From: Streptomyces glaucescens | Lineage (GTDB): Bacteria > Actinomycetota > Actinomycetes > Streptomycetales > Streptomycetaceae | DNA length: 64,000 bases | Assembly (NCBI RefSeq): GCF_000761215.1 | Contig: NZ_CP009438.1 | Location: 5,411,501-5,475,500 of the forward strand | Direction of reading: 5' to 3' | In this document: piece after piece, positions 9,218 through 17,053 of the stretch | How positions within the stretch are numbered: position 1 is the stretch's first letter | How the letters are laid out: every line of letters starts with the position of its first letter | Program-made: the position numbers and the translations under genes | The notes under the pieces: model-generated | The model's input: only the letters and a program-made list of their open reading frames with translations | What the model was told of the DNA's origin: nothing | Databases searched by the model: none

Positions 9218-9406
9218 GTGAAGACGACGACGATGTTCCACAAGATCGCCAACCCGCGGCGCACGACGCTGGCGCACCTGAAGGGCGCCGACGAACTGCA
9301 GACCCCGGTGCAGCCGGAGCACCCCGTCGAGCTGCCGTCCCAGACGGCCAACCCCAAGCGTACGGTCCTCATGGAGATCCCGGTGGGCGCCTCCTCGGCC
9401 CAGTAG
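9218..9406 (+). CDS. Small conserved-type protein with internal ANP-RT repeat
   Basis: A 62-residue protein of unknown function. It starts at GTG 9218 with GAGGA just upstream and is followed by a strong terminator, so it is a self-contained monocistronic gene. The sequence contains two related segments, ANPRRTTLAHLKG and ANPKRTVLMEIPVG, separated by an acidic, Pro-rich linker. There are no Cys residues and no signal peptide. The short length and duplicated motif leave open a peptide precursor or a small regulatory protein; neither can be shown from sequence. Confidence 0.7.
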   Translation: MKTTTMFHKIANPRRTTLAHLKGADELQTPVQPEHPVELPSQTANPKRTVLMEIPVGASSAQ

Positions 9407-9429
9407 CCGCACCGGAGACCGATCCACCC

Positions 9430-9460
9430 GGGCGCCCCGCGCACGATGCGCGGGGCGCCC
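9430..9460 (+). terminator. Hairpin terminator after the small gene
   Basis: A perfect 14-bp GC-rich stem (GGGCGCCCCGCGCA and its complement) with a 3-nt loop. There is no T-tract, as is common for streptomycete terminators. It separates the small gene from the FAH gene. Confidence 0.7.
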
Positions 9461-9525
9461 GCTGCGTACCGCGCTAGCCTGGAGCGTCAGACTCCCGCCA
9501 GCTCAGTCAAGGGGCAAAGCATCCC

Positions 9526-10311
9526 GTGCGCATCGCCAGGTTCTCCATCGACGGGAACGTCGCCTTCGGCGCGGTCGAGGGCGACAAGCCGGACGAGCTC
9601 GTCCTCGACATCATCAAGGGCATCCCGTTCACGGACTTCGAGCTCTCCGGCACCAAGGTGCCGCTGAGCAAGGTCAGGCTGCTGCCGCCGGTGCTCCCCA
9701 ACAAGGTCGTGGCCTTCGGCCGCAACTACGCGGAGCACGCGCGCGAGCTGGGCAACGAGGTCCCCGACGCCCCCTTCGCCTTCTTCAAGCCGTCGACCTC
9801 CGTCATCGGCCCCGGAGACGACATCCAGTACCCCTCCTTCACCGAGGAACTGCACCACGAGGCCGAGCTGGCCGTCGTGATCGGCCGGATGTGCCGCGAG
9901 GTGCCCCGCGAGCGCGTCAAGGACGTGATCTTCGGCTTCACCTGCGCCAACGACATCACCGCGCGGGACGTGCAGAAGCGCGAGAAGCAGTGGGCGCGGG
10001 CCAAGGGCTTCGACACCTCCTGCCCGCTCGGCCCCTGGGTGGAGACCGGGCTGGACCTCGAGGCGGCTTCCGACCTGACCGTCCAGCTCACGGTCAACGG
10101 CGAACAGCGCCAGCTCGGCCGGACCAGCGAGATGATCCACTCCATCGAGGAGCTGATCGTCAACATCTCCGAGGCCATGACGCTGCTCCCCGGCGACGTG
10201 ATCCTCACCGGCACCCCGGCTGGGGTCGGACCCCTGAACGTCGGCGACGAGGTCGCCGTCACCATCGAAGGCATCGGCACTCTCACCAACAAGGTTGTCA
10301 AGCGTGGCTAG
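9526..10311 (+). CDS. Fumarylacetoacetate hydrolase (FAH) family protein
   Basis: A 261-residue FAH-family enzyme. After a short N-terminal domain come the family signatures KVVAFGRNYAEHA, FFKPSTSVIGPGD, the metal-binding HHEAELAVVIG (Glu/Glu/Asp ligands), GFTCANDITARD, and the C-terminal LTGTPAGVGPL. Members hydrolyse or decarboxylate acylpyruvates and related 2-oxo compounds (for example 2-hydroxyhepta-2,4-diene-1,7-dioate isomerase, oxaloacetate decarboxylase); the substrate here is not determined. The GTG start at 9526 follows AAGGGG. Its 3' end overlaps the gltX start by 8 bp, so the two genes are probably co-transcribed, as in other streptomycetes. Confidence 0.9.
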   Translation: MRIARFSIDGNVAFGAVEGDKPDELVLDIIKGIPFTDFELSGTKVPLSKVRLLPPVLPNKVVAFGRNYAEHARELGNEVPDAPFAFFKPSTSVIGPGDDIQYPSFTEELHHEAELAVVIGRMCREVPRERVKDVIFGFTCANDITARDVQKREKQWARAKGFDTSCPLGPWVETGLDLEAASDLTVQLTVNGEQRQLGRTSEMIHSIEELIVNISEAMTLLPGDVILTGTPAGVGPLNVGDEVAVTIEGIGTLTNKVVKRG

Positions 10312-11785
10312 CGCACCCGGCTCCGTACGCGTCCGTTTCTGTCCCTCGCCCACCGGTAACCCCCACGTGGGCCTGGTCCGCACCGCCCTGTTCAACTGGG
10401 CCTTCGCCCGGCACCACGGCGGCACCCTGGTCTTCCGCATCGAGGACACCGACGCGGCCCGCGACTCGGAGGAGTCGTACCATCAGCTGCTCGACTCGAT
10501 GCGCTGGCTCGGCTTCGACTGGGACGAGGGCCCCGAGGTCGGCGGCCCGCACGCGCCCTACCGCCAGTCGCAGCGCATGGACCTCTACAAGGACGTCGCG
10601 CGAAAGCTGCTGGACGCCGGTCACGCGTACCACTGCTACTGCTCCCAGGAGGAGCTGGACACCCGCCGCGAGGCCGCCCGCGCCGCCGGCAGGCCGTCCG
10701 GCTACGACGGCCACTGCCGCGAGCTGTCCGCCGCCCGGGTCGAGGAGTACAAGGCCCAGGGCCGCGAGCCGATCGTCCGCTTCCGCATGCCGGACGAGAC
10801 CATCACCTTCACCGACCTGGTCCGCGGCGAGCTGACCTTCACCCCGGAGAACGTCCCGGACTACGGCATCGTCCGCGCCAACGGCGCCCCGCTGTACACC
10901 CTGGTCAACCCGGTCGACGACGCCCTGATGGAGATCACCCACGTCCTGCGCGGCGAGGACCTGCTCTCCTCCACCCCCCGCCAGATCGCGCTGTACAAGG
11001 CGCTGATCGAGCTGGGCGTCGCCAAGGGCATCCCGCAGTTCGGCCACCTGCCGTACGTCATGGGGGAGGGCAACAAGAAGCTCTCCAAGCGCGACCCGCA
11101 GTCCTCGCTCAACCTCTACCGCGAGCGCGGCTTCCTCCCCGAGGGCCTGCTCAACTACCTCTCCCTGCTGGGCTGGTCCCTCTCGGCCGACCAGGACATC
11201 TTCACGATGGACGAGATGGTCGCGGCCTTCGACGTGCAGGACGTGAACCCCAACCCGGCCCGTTTCGACCTCAAGAAGTGCGAGGCGATCAACGGCGACC
11301 ACATCCGCCTGCTGGACGTGAAGGACTTCACGGAGCGCTGCCGCCCCTGGCTGAAGGCCCCCTTCGCGCCCTGGGCGCCGGAGGACTTCGACGAGGACCG
11401 GTGGCAGGCGATCGCCCCGCACGCCCAGACCCGCCTCAAGGTCCTGTCGGAGATCACCGACAACGTCGACTTCCTCTTCCTGCCCGAGCCGGTCTTCGAC
11501 GAGCCGAGCTGGACCAAGGCGATGAAGGAGGGCAGCGACGCCCTGCTGCGCACCGCCCGGGAGAAGCTGGAGGCCGCCGACTGGACCTCCGCCGAATCCC
11601 TGAAGGAGGCCGTCCTGGCCGCCGGCGAGGCCCACGGCCTCAAGCTCGGCAAGGCCCAGGCCCCGGTCCGGGTCGCCGTCACCGGCCGCACGGTCGGCCT
11701 GCCGCTCTTCGAGTCCCTGGAGATCCTGGGCAAGGAGAAGACCCTGGCCCGCATCGACGCGGCGCTGGCGAAGCTCGCCGCGTAG
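10304..11785 (+). CDS. gltX: Glutamyl-tRNA synthetase
   Basis: A class I aminoacyl-tRNA synthetase of 493 residues. The HIGH-type motif reads PSPTGNPHVG, the KMSKS-type loop reads KKLSKRDP, and FRIEDTDAARD is typical of Glu-specific enzymes. It charges tRNA-Glu, and because actinobacteria lack GlnRS it probably also misacylates tRNA-Gln for GatCAB transamidation. The GTG at 10304 (MASAPGSVRVRF) is preferred, with AAGG about 10 nt upstream; an in-frame TTG at 10295 is an alternative. It overlaps the FAH gene and is followed by a strong hairpin. The tRNA-Gln/Glu cluster that it serves lies about 1 kb downstream. Confidence 0.97.
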   Translation: MASAPGSVRVRFCPSPTGNPHVGLVRTALFNWAFARHHGGTLVFRIEDTDAARDSEESYHQLLDSMRWLGFDWDEGPEVGGPHAPYRQSQRMDLYKDVARKLLDAGHAYHCYCSQEELDTRREAARAAGRPSGYDGHCRELSAARVEEYKAQGREPIVRFRMPDETITFTDLVRGELTFTPENVPDYGIVRANGAPLYTLVNPVDDALMEITHVLRGEDLLSSTPRQIALYKALIELGVAKGIPQFGHLPYVMGEGNKKLSKRDPQSSLNLYRERGFLPEGLLNYLSLLGWSLSADQDIFTMDEMVAAFDVQDVNPNPARFDLKKCEAINGDHIRLLDVKDFTERCRPWLKAPFAPWAPEDFDEDRWQAIAPHAQTRLKVLSEITDNVDFLFLPEPVFDEPSWTKAMKEGSDALLRTAREKLEAADWTSAESLKEAVLAAGEAHGLKLGKAQAPVRVAVTGRTVGLPLFESLEILGKEKTLARIDAALAKLAA

Positions 11786-11802
11786 GACCCACGGCGCCTG
11801 AA

Positions 11803-11833
11803 GGGGCGGCACCCGGTCTCCGGGTGCCGCCCC
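11803..11833 (+). terminator. Hairpin terminator after gltX
   Basis: A perfect 14-bp stem GGGGCGGCACCCGG with its complement and the loop TCT, 18 bp after the gltX stop codon. Confidence 0.75.
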
Positions 11834-11922
11834 TGTCGCGTCCGTCACACCCGCCCCGGCCCGGGCCGCGGGACCGCGGCAACCGGCTGACGGGTCCGGT
11901 ACCCGGGCGTTACCGTCGGGGC

Positions 11923-12654
11923 ATGAGCATCCGTGCCGTGGTCTGGGACGTGGACGACACGCTCTTCGACTATGCGACCGCGGACCGCGAGGGCATGCGC
12001 GCCCACCTGGCGGCCGAGGGCCTGCCGGACCGGCACGGCGGCCCGGAGCGGGCCCTTGCGCGCTGGAAGGACCTCACCGCGCGGCACTGGGCGCGCTTCG
12101 CGGCGGGCCGGGTCTCCTTCGAGGGCCAGCGCCGCGACCGGGTCCGCGACTTCCTGGAACGGCCGTTGACGGACGCGGAGGCCGACGCCTGGTTCGAGCG
12201 CTACCTCGCCCACTACGAGGCCGTCTGGGCCCTGTTCCCGGACGTGCTGCCCGTCCTCGACGCCCTGGCCGCCAGCCACCGCCACGCGGTGCTCTCCAAC
12301 TCCAGCCTCACCGTCCAGGACCGCAAGCTGCGCGCGCTCGGCGTCCGCCACCGCTTCGAGGCCGTCCTGTGCGCCGCCGAACTGGGCGTCTCCAAGCCCG
12401 AGGCAGGCGCCTTCCTCGCCGCCTGCGAGGCGCTGTCGCTGCCTCCGGAGCAGGTCGCCTACGTCGGCGACCACCCGGAGATCGACGGCCGGGGCGCGGC
12501 CGAGGCCGGGCTGCTGTCGGTCTGGATCGACCGGCCGGGCGGCTCCGCCGCCGTGGTGGTTCCGTCCGGTCCGCACCGGATCGTGTCCCTCTCGGAACTC
12601 CCGGCGCTGCTCCGCGCGGAAAGCCGTTTTGGAGCCCCGTCCACCTTCGGGTAA
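11923..12654 (+). CDS. HAD-superfamily hydrolase
   Basis: A 243-residue haloacid dehalogenase-like phosphatase. Motif I is VVWDVDDTLFDY (nucleophile and acid/base Asp), motif II is AVLSNSS, the motif III Lys is in GVSKPEAGAF, and motif IV is YVGDHPEIDGRGA. The helical cap (C1) lies between motifs I and II. It most resembles the phosphoglycolate phosphatase/REG-2-like group. The substrate is unknown; close neighbours give no pathway hint. It starts at ATG 11923 and precedes the tRNA cluster in the same direction. Confidence 0.88.
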   Translation: MSIRAVVWDVDDTLFDYATADREGMRAHLAAEGLPDRHGGPERALARWKDLTARHWARFAAGRVSFEGQRRDRVRDFLERPLTDAEADAWFERYLAHYEAVWALFPDVLPVLDALAASHRHAVLSNSSLTVQDRKLRALGVRHRFEAVLCAAELGVSKPEAGAFLAACEALSLPPEQVAYVGDHPEIDGRGAAEAGLLSVWIDRPGGSAAVVVPSGPHRIVSLSELPALLRAESRFGAPSTFG

Positions 12655-12745
12655 TGTTCTTTCTGCGCCGCCGGGGACGGGCCGAAAGGCCGGGAACCGG
12701 AGGAGCGAACTAGAACAAGATCCCCCTAGGGGGCTTGCGTTCCAG

Positions 12746-12817
12746 TGGCCTATGGTGTAATTGGCAGCACGACTGATTCTGGTTCAGTTAGTCTTGGTTC
12801 GAGTCCAGGTAGGCCAG
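12746..12817 (+). tRNA. tRNA-Gln(CUG)
   Basis: A 72-nt cloverleaf. The acceptor stem is TGGCCTA/TAGGCCA, the anticodon stem ACTGA/TCAGT encloses loop TTCTGGT with anticodon CTG, and the T-loop is TTCGAGT. CCA is not encoded. It is nearly identical to the tRNA at 13054, differing in one compensated acceptor pair. Confidence 0.95.
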
Positions 12818-12858
12818 CTCGCGGAGCTTCATCCGCAACCGTGGATCTGATCCACAAA

Positions 12859-12931
12859 GCCCCCGTTGTGTAGCGGCCTAGCACGCTGCCCTCTCAAGGC
12901 AGTAGCGCCGGTTCGAATCCGGTCGGGGGTA
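12859..12931 (+). tRNA. tRNA-Glu(CUC)
   Basis: A 73-nt cloverleaf with acceptor stem GCCCCCG/CGGGGGT, anticodon stem CTGCC/GGCAG, loop CTCTCAA (anticodon CTC) and T-loop TTCGAAT. The first of three copies; it differs from the other two by one compensated pair in the anticodon stem. Confidence 0.95.
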
Positions 12932-12960
12932 CGGTGATCTCTCACGAGATGATCGCTAGG

Positions 12961-13033
12961 GCCCCCGTTGTGTAGCGGCCTAGCACGCCGCCCTCTCAAG
13001 GCGGTAGCGCCGGTTCGAATCCGGTCGGGGGTA
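12961..13033 (+). tRNA. tRNA-Glu(CUC), second copy
   Basis: A 73-nt cloverleaf identical to the copy at 13154, with anticodon stem CCGCC/GGCGG, loop CTCTCAA and anticodon CTC. CCA is not encoded. Confidence 0.95.
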
Positions 13034-13053
13034 CTGACTGGTCTAAACCACAT

Positions 13054-13125
13054 TGGTCTATGGTGTAATTGGCAGCACGACTGATTCTGGTTCAGTTAGT
13101 CTTGGTTCGAGTCCAGGTAGACCAG
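13054..13125 (+). tRNA. tRNA-Gln(CUG), second copy
   Basis: A 72-nt cloverleaf with acceptor stem TGGTCTA/TAGACCA and anticodon CTG. Relative to the first copy the fourth acceptor pair is T-A instead of C-G; the rest is the same. Confidence 0.95.
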
Positions 13126-13153
13126 CTCGGACCTGCGGAAACGCAGAGTCCAC

Positions 13154-13226
13154 GCCCCCGTTGTGTAGCGGCCTAGCACGCCGCCCTCTCAAGGCGGTAG
13201 CGCCGGTTCGAATCCGGTCGGGGGTA
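13154..13226 (+). tRNA. tRNA-Glu(CUC), third copy
   Basis: A 73-nt cloverleaf, last of the five-tRNA cluster, with anticodon CTC. It is followed 10 nt later by the cluster terminator. Confidence 0.95.
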
Positions 13227-13236
13227 CGAGTCCCCA

Positions 13237-13265
13237 GGGGCCCTCGCTTCGGCGAGGGCCCCTTT
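13237..13265 (+). terminator. Terminator of the tRNA cluster
   Basis: An 11-bp stem GGGGCCCTCGC with its complement, a TTCG tetraloop, then TTT. A classic intrinsic terminator directly after the last tRNA-Glu. Confidence 0.85.
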
Positions 13266-13464
13266 CGGCGTCCACGGCGGATATCAAGTGGGCGCGCGGT
13301 GCCAGGACTTCGGCATGCCGGGCGCGGCCCGGGGACGCGCCGTACGCACACCCCCCGGATGCGCCCCGTCACCGTTCGTGTTCGGTGTCCCTGCGGGCCG
13401 GTGGTGCCGGCGGAAGAGCGTGCCGCGGCGTTGGGGCGCGCTCTCCCACCGGTCCCCGCGGGCG

Positions 13465-14181
13465 TCAGCCCGAGCGGCGCAGGGCCTCGGAGAGGCGGGC
13501 GGCGGCGTCGATGACCGCCTGGGCGTGCATCCGGCCCGGGTGGCGGGTCAGGCGCTCGATGGGGCCGGAGACCGAGACGGCGGCCACCACGCGGTTGGAG
13601 GGGCCGCGCACGGGCGCGGAGACGGACGCGACGCCCGGCTCCCGCTCGCCGATCGACTGGGCCCAGCCGCGGCGCCGCACGCCCGACAGGGCCGTCGCCG
13701 TGAAGCGGGCGCCCTGCAGACCGCGGTGCAGGCGCTCGGGCTCCTCCCAGGCCATGAGGATCTGCGCGGACGAGCCCGCCTTCATGGTCAGCGTCGAGCC
13801 GACCGGGACGGTGTCCCGCAGACCGGACAGACGCTCCGCCGCGGCGACGCAGATGCGCATGTCGCCCTGGCGGCGGTAGAGCTGCGCGCTCTCGCCGGTG
13901 ACGTCCCGGAGGTGGGTGAGCACCGGGCCGGCCGTCGCGAGGAGGCGGTCCTCGCCGGCCGCCGCGGCCAGTTCCGCCAGGCGGGGCCCGAGGATGAACC
14001 GGCCCTGCATGTCACGCGCCACCATGCGGTGGTGTTCCAGAGCCACGGCCAGGCGGTGGGCCGTGGGTCGTGCCAGTCCGGTGGCCGCGACCAGACCCGC
14101 GAGGGTGGCCGGACCGGACTCCAGGGCGCTCAGGACGAGGGCCGCCTTGTCCAGAACGCCGACGCCGCTACTGTTGTCCAT
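13465..14181 (-). CDS. ndgR: IclR-family regulator NdgR
   Basis: A 238-residue IclR-type regulator, the exact length expected for NdgR. An N-terminal winged HTH (ATLAGLVAATGLARPTAHRLAVAL) is followed by the IclR effector-binding domain (LRDVTGESAQLYRRQG, VPVGSTLTMKAGSSAQILMAW). In Streptomyces, NdgR is known to bind the ndgR-leuC intergenic region and to control leucine biosynthesis and amino-acid-dependent antibiotic production. Here it is divergent from leuC, and a near-perfect 29-bp palindrome starts 9 bp upstream of its ATG (14181). An upstream in-frame start at 14202 would place the palindrome inside the gene, so 14181 is preferred. Confidence 0.93.
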   Translation of the reverse strand: MDNSSGVGVLDKAALVLSALESGPATLAGLVAATGLARPTAHRLAVALEHHRMVARDMQGRFILGPRLAELAAAAGEDRLLATAGPVLTHLRDVTGESAQLYRRQGDMRICVAAAERLSGLRDTVPVGSTLTMKAGSSAQILMAWEEPERLHRGLQGARFTATALSGVRRRGWAQSIGEREPGVASVSAPVRGPSNRVVAAVSVSGPIERLTRHPGRMHAQAVIDAAARLSEALRRSG

Positions 14182-14189
14182 GCAACGAT

Positions 14190-14218
14190 ACTTGCGTCTC
14201 ACTCTGTGAAACGCAAGT
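14190..14218. promoter_or_regulatory. Palindromic operator, probable NdgR site
   Basis: A 29-bp dyad with 8-bp outer arms ACTTGCGT and ACGCAAGT and inner CTCAC/GTGAA. It lies between ndgR and leuC where NdgR is known to bind in relatives, so autoregulation and leuCD control from one site are likely. Confidence 0.75.
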
Positions 14219-14378
14219 TCAATTTTCCGTGGAACACGCCACCCTGGATGTCACGAAGGCACAGCGGCCCGCACAGGTGACGGGCCTGGCGGCGGACGCC
14301 CGTATCCAGGGGCGCGGGCGCCGCTTCCTCAAGATCTCTAGTTGGGTCGGCGCACCTTTGCCGGCCGGAGGGAAAGCG
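14219..14378 (+). promoter_or_regulatory. Structured leader upstream of leuC
   Basis: A 160-nt region between the operator and leuC. CCCTGGAT at 14242-14249 can pair with ATCCAGGG at 14304-14311, closing a GC-rich multibranched fold. No T-box motif and no Leu-rich leader peptide were seen. The leuC ribosome-binding site GGAGGG ends the region. Confidence 0.4.
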
Positions 14379-15809
14379 ATGGGTAGGACACTCGCGGAGA
14401 AGGTCTGGGACGACCACGTCGTCCGGCGCGCCGAGGGCGAGCCCGACCTCCTCTACATCGATCTGCACCTGCTGCACGAGGTGACCAGCCCGCAGGCCTT
14501 CGACGGCCTCCGCAAGAGCGGGCGCACCGTGCGCCGGCTCGACCTCACCATCGCGACCGAGGATCACAACACCCCGACCCTCGACATCGACAAGCCCATC
14601 GCCGACCCGGTCTCCCGGGCCCAGCTGGAGACGCTGCGCAAAAACTGCGCGGAGTTCGGTGTCCGGCTGCACCCGCTGGGCGACGTCGAGCAGGGCGTCG
14701 TGCACGTCGTCGGCCCGCAGCTCGGCCTGACCCAGCCCGGCACGACCGTCGTCTGCGGCGACAGCCACACCTCGACCCACGGCGCCTTCGGCGCGCTGGC
14801 GTTCGGCATCGGCACCTCGCAGGTCGAGCACGTGCTGGCCACCCAGACGCTGCCCATGGCCCGCCCGAAGACCATGGCGATCACGGTGAACGGGGAGCTG
14901 CCCGACGGCGTCACCGCCAAGGACCTGATCCTCGCGATCATCGCGAGGATCGGCACCGGCGGCGGCCAGGGCTACGTCCTGGAGTACCGCGGCTCCGCCA
15001 TCGAGAAGCTCTCGATGGAAGCCCGGATGACCATCTGCAACATGTCGATCGAGGCCGGCGCCCGCGCCGGCATGATCGCCCCCGACGAGACCACCTTCGC
15101 GTACCTCAAGGGCCGTCCGCACGCCCCCGAGGGCGCCGACTGGGACGCCGCGGTCGCGTACTGGAAGACGCTGCGGACCGACGACGACGCCGAGTTCGAC
15201 GCCGAGGTGGTCATCGAGGCCGCCGAGCTGTCCCCGTTCGTCACCTGGGGCACCAACCCGGGCCAGGGCGCGCCGCTTTCGGCGTCCGTCCCCGACCCGG
15301 CTTCGTACGAAGACGCCTCGGAGCGCCTCGCCGCCGAAAAGGCCCTGGAGTACATGGGGTTGGAGGCCGGCCAGCCGCTGCGCTCCATCAGGGTGGACAC
15401 CGTCTTCGTAGGCTCCTGCACCAACGGCCGCATCGAGGACCTGCGCAACGCCGCCGAGATCCTGCGCGGCCGCAAAATCGCCGACGGGGTACGGATGCTG
15501 GTCGTCCCGGGCTCCGCGCGGGTGGGTCTGCAGGCCGTCTCCGAGGGTCTGGACGTGGTCTTCAAGGAGGCCGGCGCCGAGTGGCGGCACGCGGGCTGCT
15601 CGATGTGCCTGGGCATGAACCCGGACCAGCTGGCCCCGGGCGAGCGCTCCGCCTCCACCTCCAACCGCAACTTCGAGGGCAGGCAGGGCAAGGGCGGCCG
15701 CACCCACCTGGTGTCACCGCAGGTCGCGGCCGCGACGGCCGTCCTGGGACACCTCGCCTCCCCGGCCGACCTGTCCGACGCCGAGACCCGTACGCCCGCT
15801 GGAGTCTGA
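14379..15809 (+). CDS. leuC: 3-isopropylmalate dehydratase large subunit
   Basis: A 476-residue aconitase-family protein that carries the 4Fe-4S cluster and, with LeuD, isomerises 2- to 3-isopropylmalate in leucine biosynthesis. Visible motifs are KVWDDHVV at the start, VCGDSHTSTHGAFG, the cluster Cys in FVGSCTNGRIEDLRNAA and the pair in HAGCSMCLGMNPD. The ATG at 14379 has GGAGGGAAAGCG in front of it. leuD follows after 6 bp, forming a two-gene operon that is probably repressed or activated by NdgR from the palindrome at 14190-14218. Confidence 0.97.
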   Translation: MGRTLAEKVWDDHVVRRAEGEPDLLYIDLHLLHEVTSPQAFDGLRKSGRTVRRLDLTIATEDHNTPTLDIDKPIADPVSRAQLETLRKNCAEFGVRLHPLGDVEQGVVHVVGPQLGLTQPGTTVVCGDSHTSTHGAFGALAFGIGTSQVEHVLATQTLPMARPKTMAITVNGELPDGVTAKDLILAIIARIGTGGGQGYVLEYRGSAIEKLSMEARMTICNMSIEAGARAGMIAPDETTFAYLKGRPHAPEGADWDAAVAYWKTLRTDDDAEFDAEVVIEAAELSPFVTWGTNPGQGAPLSASVPDPASYEDASERLAAEKALEYMGLEAGQPLRSIRVDTVFVGSCTNGRIEDLRNAAEILRGRKIADGVRMLVVPGSARVGLQAVSEGLDVVFKEAGAEWRHAGCSMCLGMNPDQLAPGERSASTSNRNFEGRQGKGGRTHLVSPQVAAATAVLGHLASPADLSDAETRTPAGV

Positions 15810-15815
15810 TCACTC

Positions 15816-16409
15816 ATGGAAGCTTTCACCACGCACACCGGCCGGGCCGTCCCGCTGCGCCGCAGCAACGTCGACACCGACCAGATCATCCCCGCCCACT
15901 GGCTCAAGAAGGTGACCCGGGACGGGTTCGAGGACGGACTGTTCGAGGCCTGGCGCAAGGACCCCGCGTTCGTGCTCAACCGGCCCGAGCGGCAGGGCGC
16001 CACGGTGCTGGTCGCCGGCCCGGACTTCGGCACCGGCTCCTCCCGCGAGCACGCGGTGTGGGCGCTGCAGAACTACGGCTTCAAGGCCGTGATCTCGTCC
16101 CGCTTCGCCGACATCTTCCGCGGCAACTCGCTCAAGAACGGCCTGCTCACCGTGGTCCTGGAGCAGCAGACCGTGGACGCGCTGTGGGAGCTGACCGAGG
16201 CGGACCCGCAGGCGGAGATCACCGTCGACCTGGTCGCGCGCGAGGTGCGCGCCGAGGGCATCACCGCCGCCTTCGAGCTGGACGAGAACTCCCGCTGGCG
16301 GCTGCTGAACGGGCTGGACGACATCTCCATCACCCTCCGGAACGAGGAGGACATCGCGGCGTACGAGGCGAAGCGCCCCGCCTACAAGCCGCGGACGCTC
16401 CAGGTGTGA
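15816..16409 (+). CDS. leuD: 3-isopropylmalate dehydratase small subunit
   Basis: A 197-residue swivelling-domain subunit of isopropylmalate isomerase. It carries the family signature VDTDQIIPAHWLKKVTRDGFEDGLF and the GPDFGTGSSREHAVWAL loop that binds the substrate carboxylate. It lies 6 bp after leuC, in the same operon, and is followed by a strong intrinsic terminator. Confidence 0.97.
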   Translation: MEAFTTHTGRAVPLRRSNVDTDQIIPAHWLKKVTRDGFEDGLFEAWRKDPAFVLNRPERQGATVLVAGPDFGTGSSREHAVWALQNYGFKAVISSRFADIFRGNSLKNGLLTVVLEQQTVDALWELTEADPQAEITVDLVAREVRAEGITAAFELDENSRWRLLNGLDDISITLRNEEDIAAYEAKRPAYKPRTLQV

Positions 16410-16467
16410 TCTCCTGGAGGCCGCCAGGTCCTCCGCAAGGTCGAGTTTCGGCCACCCAACACCCCGG

Positions 16468-16508
16468 CTGTACCCCCGATCGGCCCGATCGGGGGTACAG
16501 CCGTTTTT
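16468..16508 (+). terminator. Intrinsic terminator of leuCD
   Basis: A perfect 16-bp stem (starting CTGTACCCCCGATCGG), a one-base centre, then CCGTTTTT. One of the few hairpins in the window with a real T-tract. Confidence 0.88.
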
Positions 16509-16685
16509 GTGCTCGCGGAGCGTCGCCCGGGCCGCGGCCCGGCCTCAACTTCCCACGTTAGAGCGGTGGTTGCAGGGGTAGGCGGTCGATGGCGGCGCGG
16601 CGGGGCCGGCCGCCGGGAGGGCCGTTCGAGGCGGCAGTTGCCCCCCGGGCAGGCGACAACTCGCCCCAGATGGCACAATCTGTGC

Positions 16686-16916
16686 ATGGAACACGACGGC
16701 CAACTCGAGCTCTATGCGGCAGTCGCGGACCAACTCAAGAGAGCGCACGCAAGGGTGCGCGCACTGCAAGTCCCGGAGGGCGTACGGGTGGCGCTGACCC
16801 GGAAGCTGCTGGTCATCACGGCCGCGGCCAAGCACGATCTCGCCGATGCGACAAGGCGTCTGGAGCGGTTCACCGCCGACCTCGACGAGGGGCGATTCCC
16901 CGAAGGGGACGGCTGA
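16686..16916 (+). CDS. Small helical protein of unknown function
   Basis: A 76-residue protein starting MEHDGQLELYAAVADQLKRA, predicted to be almost entirely helical with alternating charged residues. No signal peptide or membrane segment. It lies between the leuD terminator and hupS, where S. coelicolor also has a small gene. The ATG at 16686 has only a weak ribosome-binding site. Function unknown. Confidence 0.7.
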   Translation: MEHDGQLELYAAVADQLKRAHARVRALQVPEGVRVALTRKLLVITAAAKHDLADATRRLERFTADLDEGRFPEGDG

Positions 16917-16973
16917 GCACGTCCGGGACTGCCGAGTCGGTTGCGGCACGAGGGTGATTAGCCCGTTTCGTGT

Positions 16974-17002
16974 TTGATTTGCGGTATATATCTGCCTAAC
17001 GT
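16974..17002 (+). promoter_or_regulatory. Probable sigma70-type promoter of hupS
   Basis: TTGATT at 16974-16979 and TAACGT at 16997-17002 with a 17-bp spacer containing an AT-rich run (GGTATATATC). It lies about 50 bp before the hupS start codon. Confidence 0.55.
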
Positions 17003-17053
17003 GCGAAAAAGCTTGAACACTTTCGTTCTGGCGATGTCTCCGAAGGGGAAGAC

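Noticed and set aside
12746..13226. tRNA cluster as the attachment site of the element
   Set aside because: The cluster is 27 kb from the integrase and shares no core with the element ends; the 13-bp repeat at the CAP-gene stop fits better.
12829..13372. Short minus-strand ORFs across the tRNA genes
   Set aside because: They translate tRNA sequences and have no independent coding evidence.
14219..14378. T-box riboswitch before leuC
   Set aside because: The conserved antiterminator sequence and specifier loop were not found.
14199..15707. A 502-codon minus-strand ORF opposite leuC
   Set aside because: Antisense shadow; leuC on the plus strand has all aconitase-family motifs.
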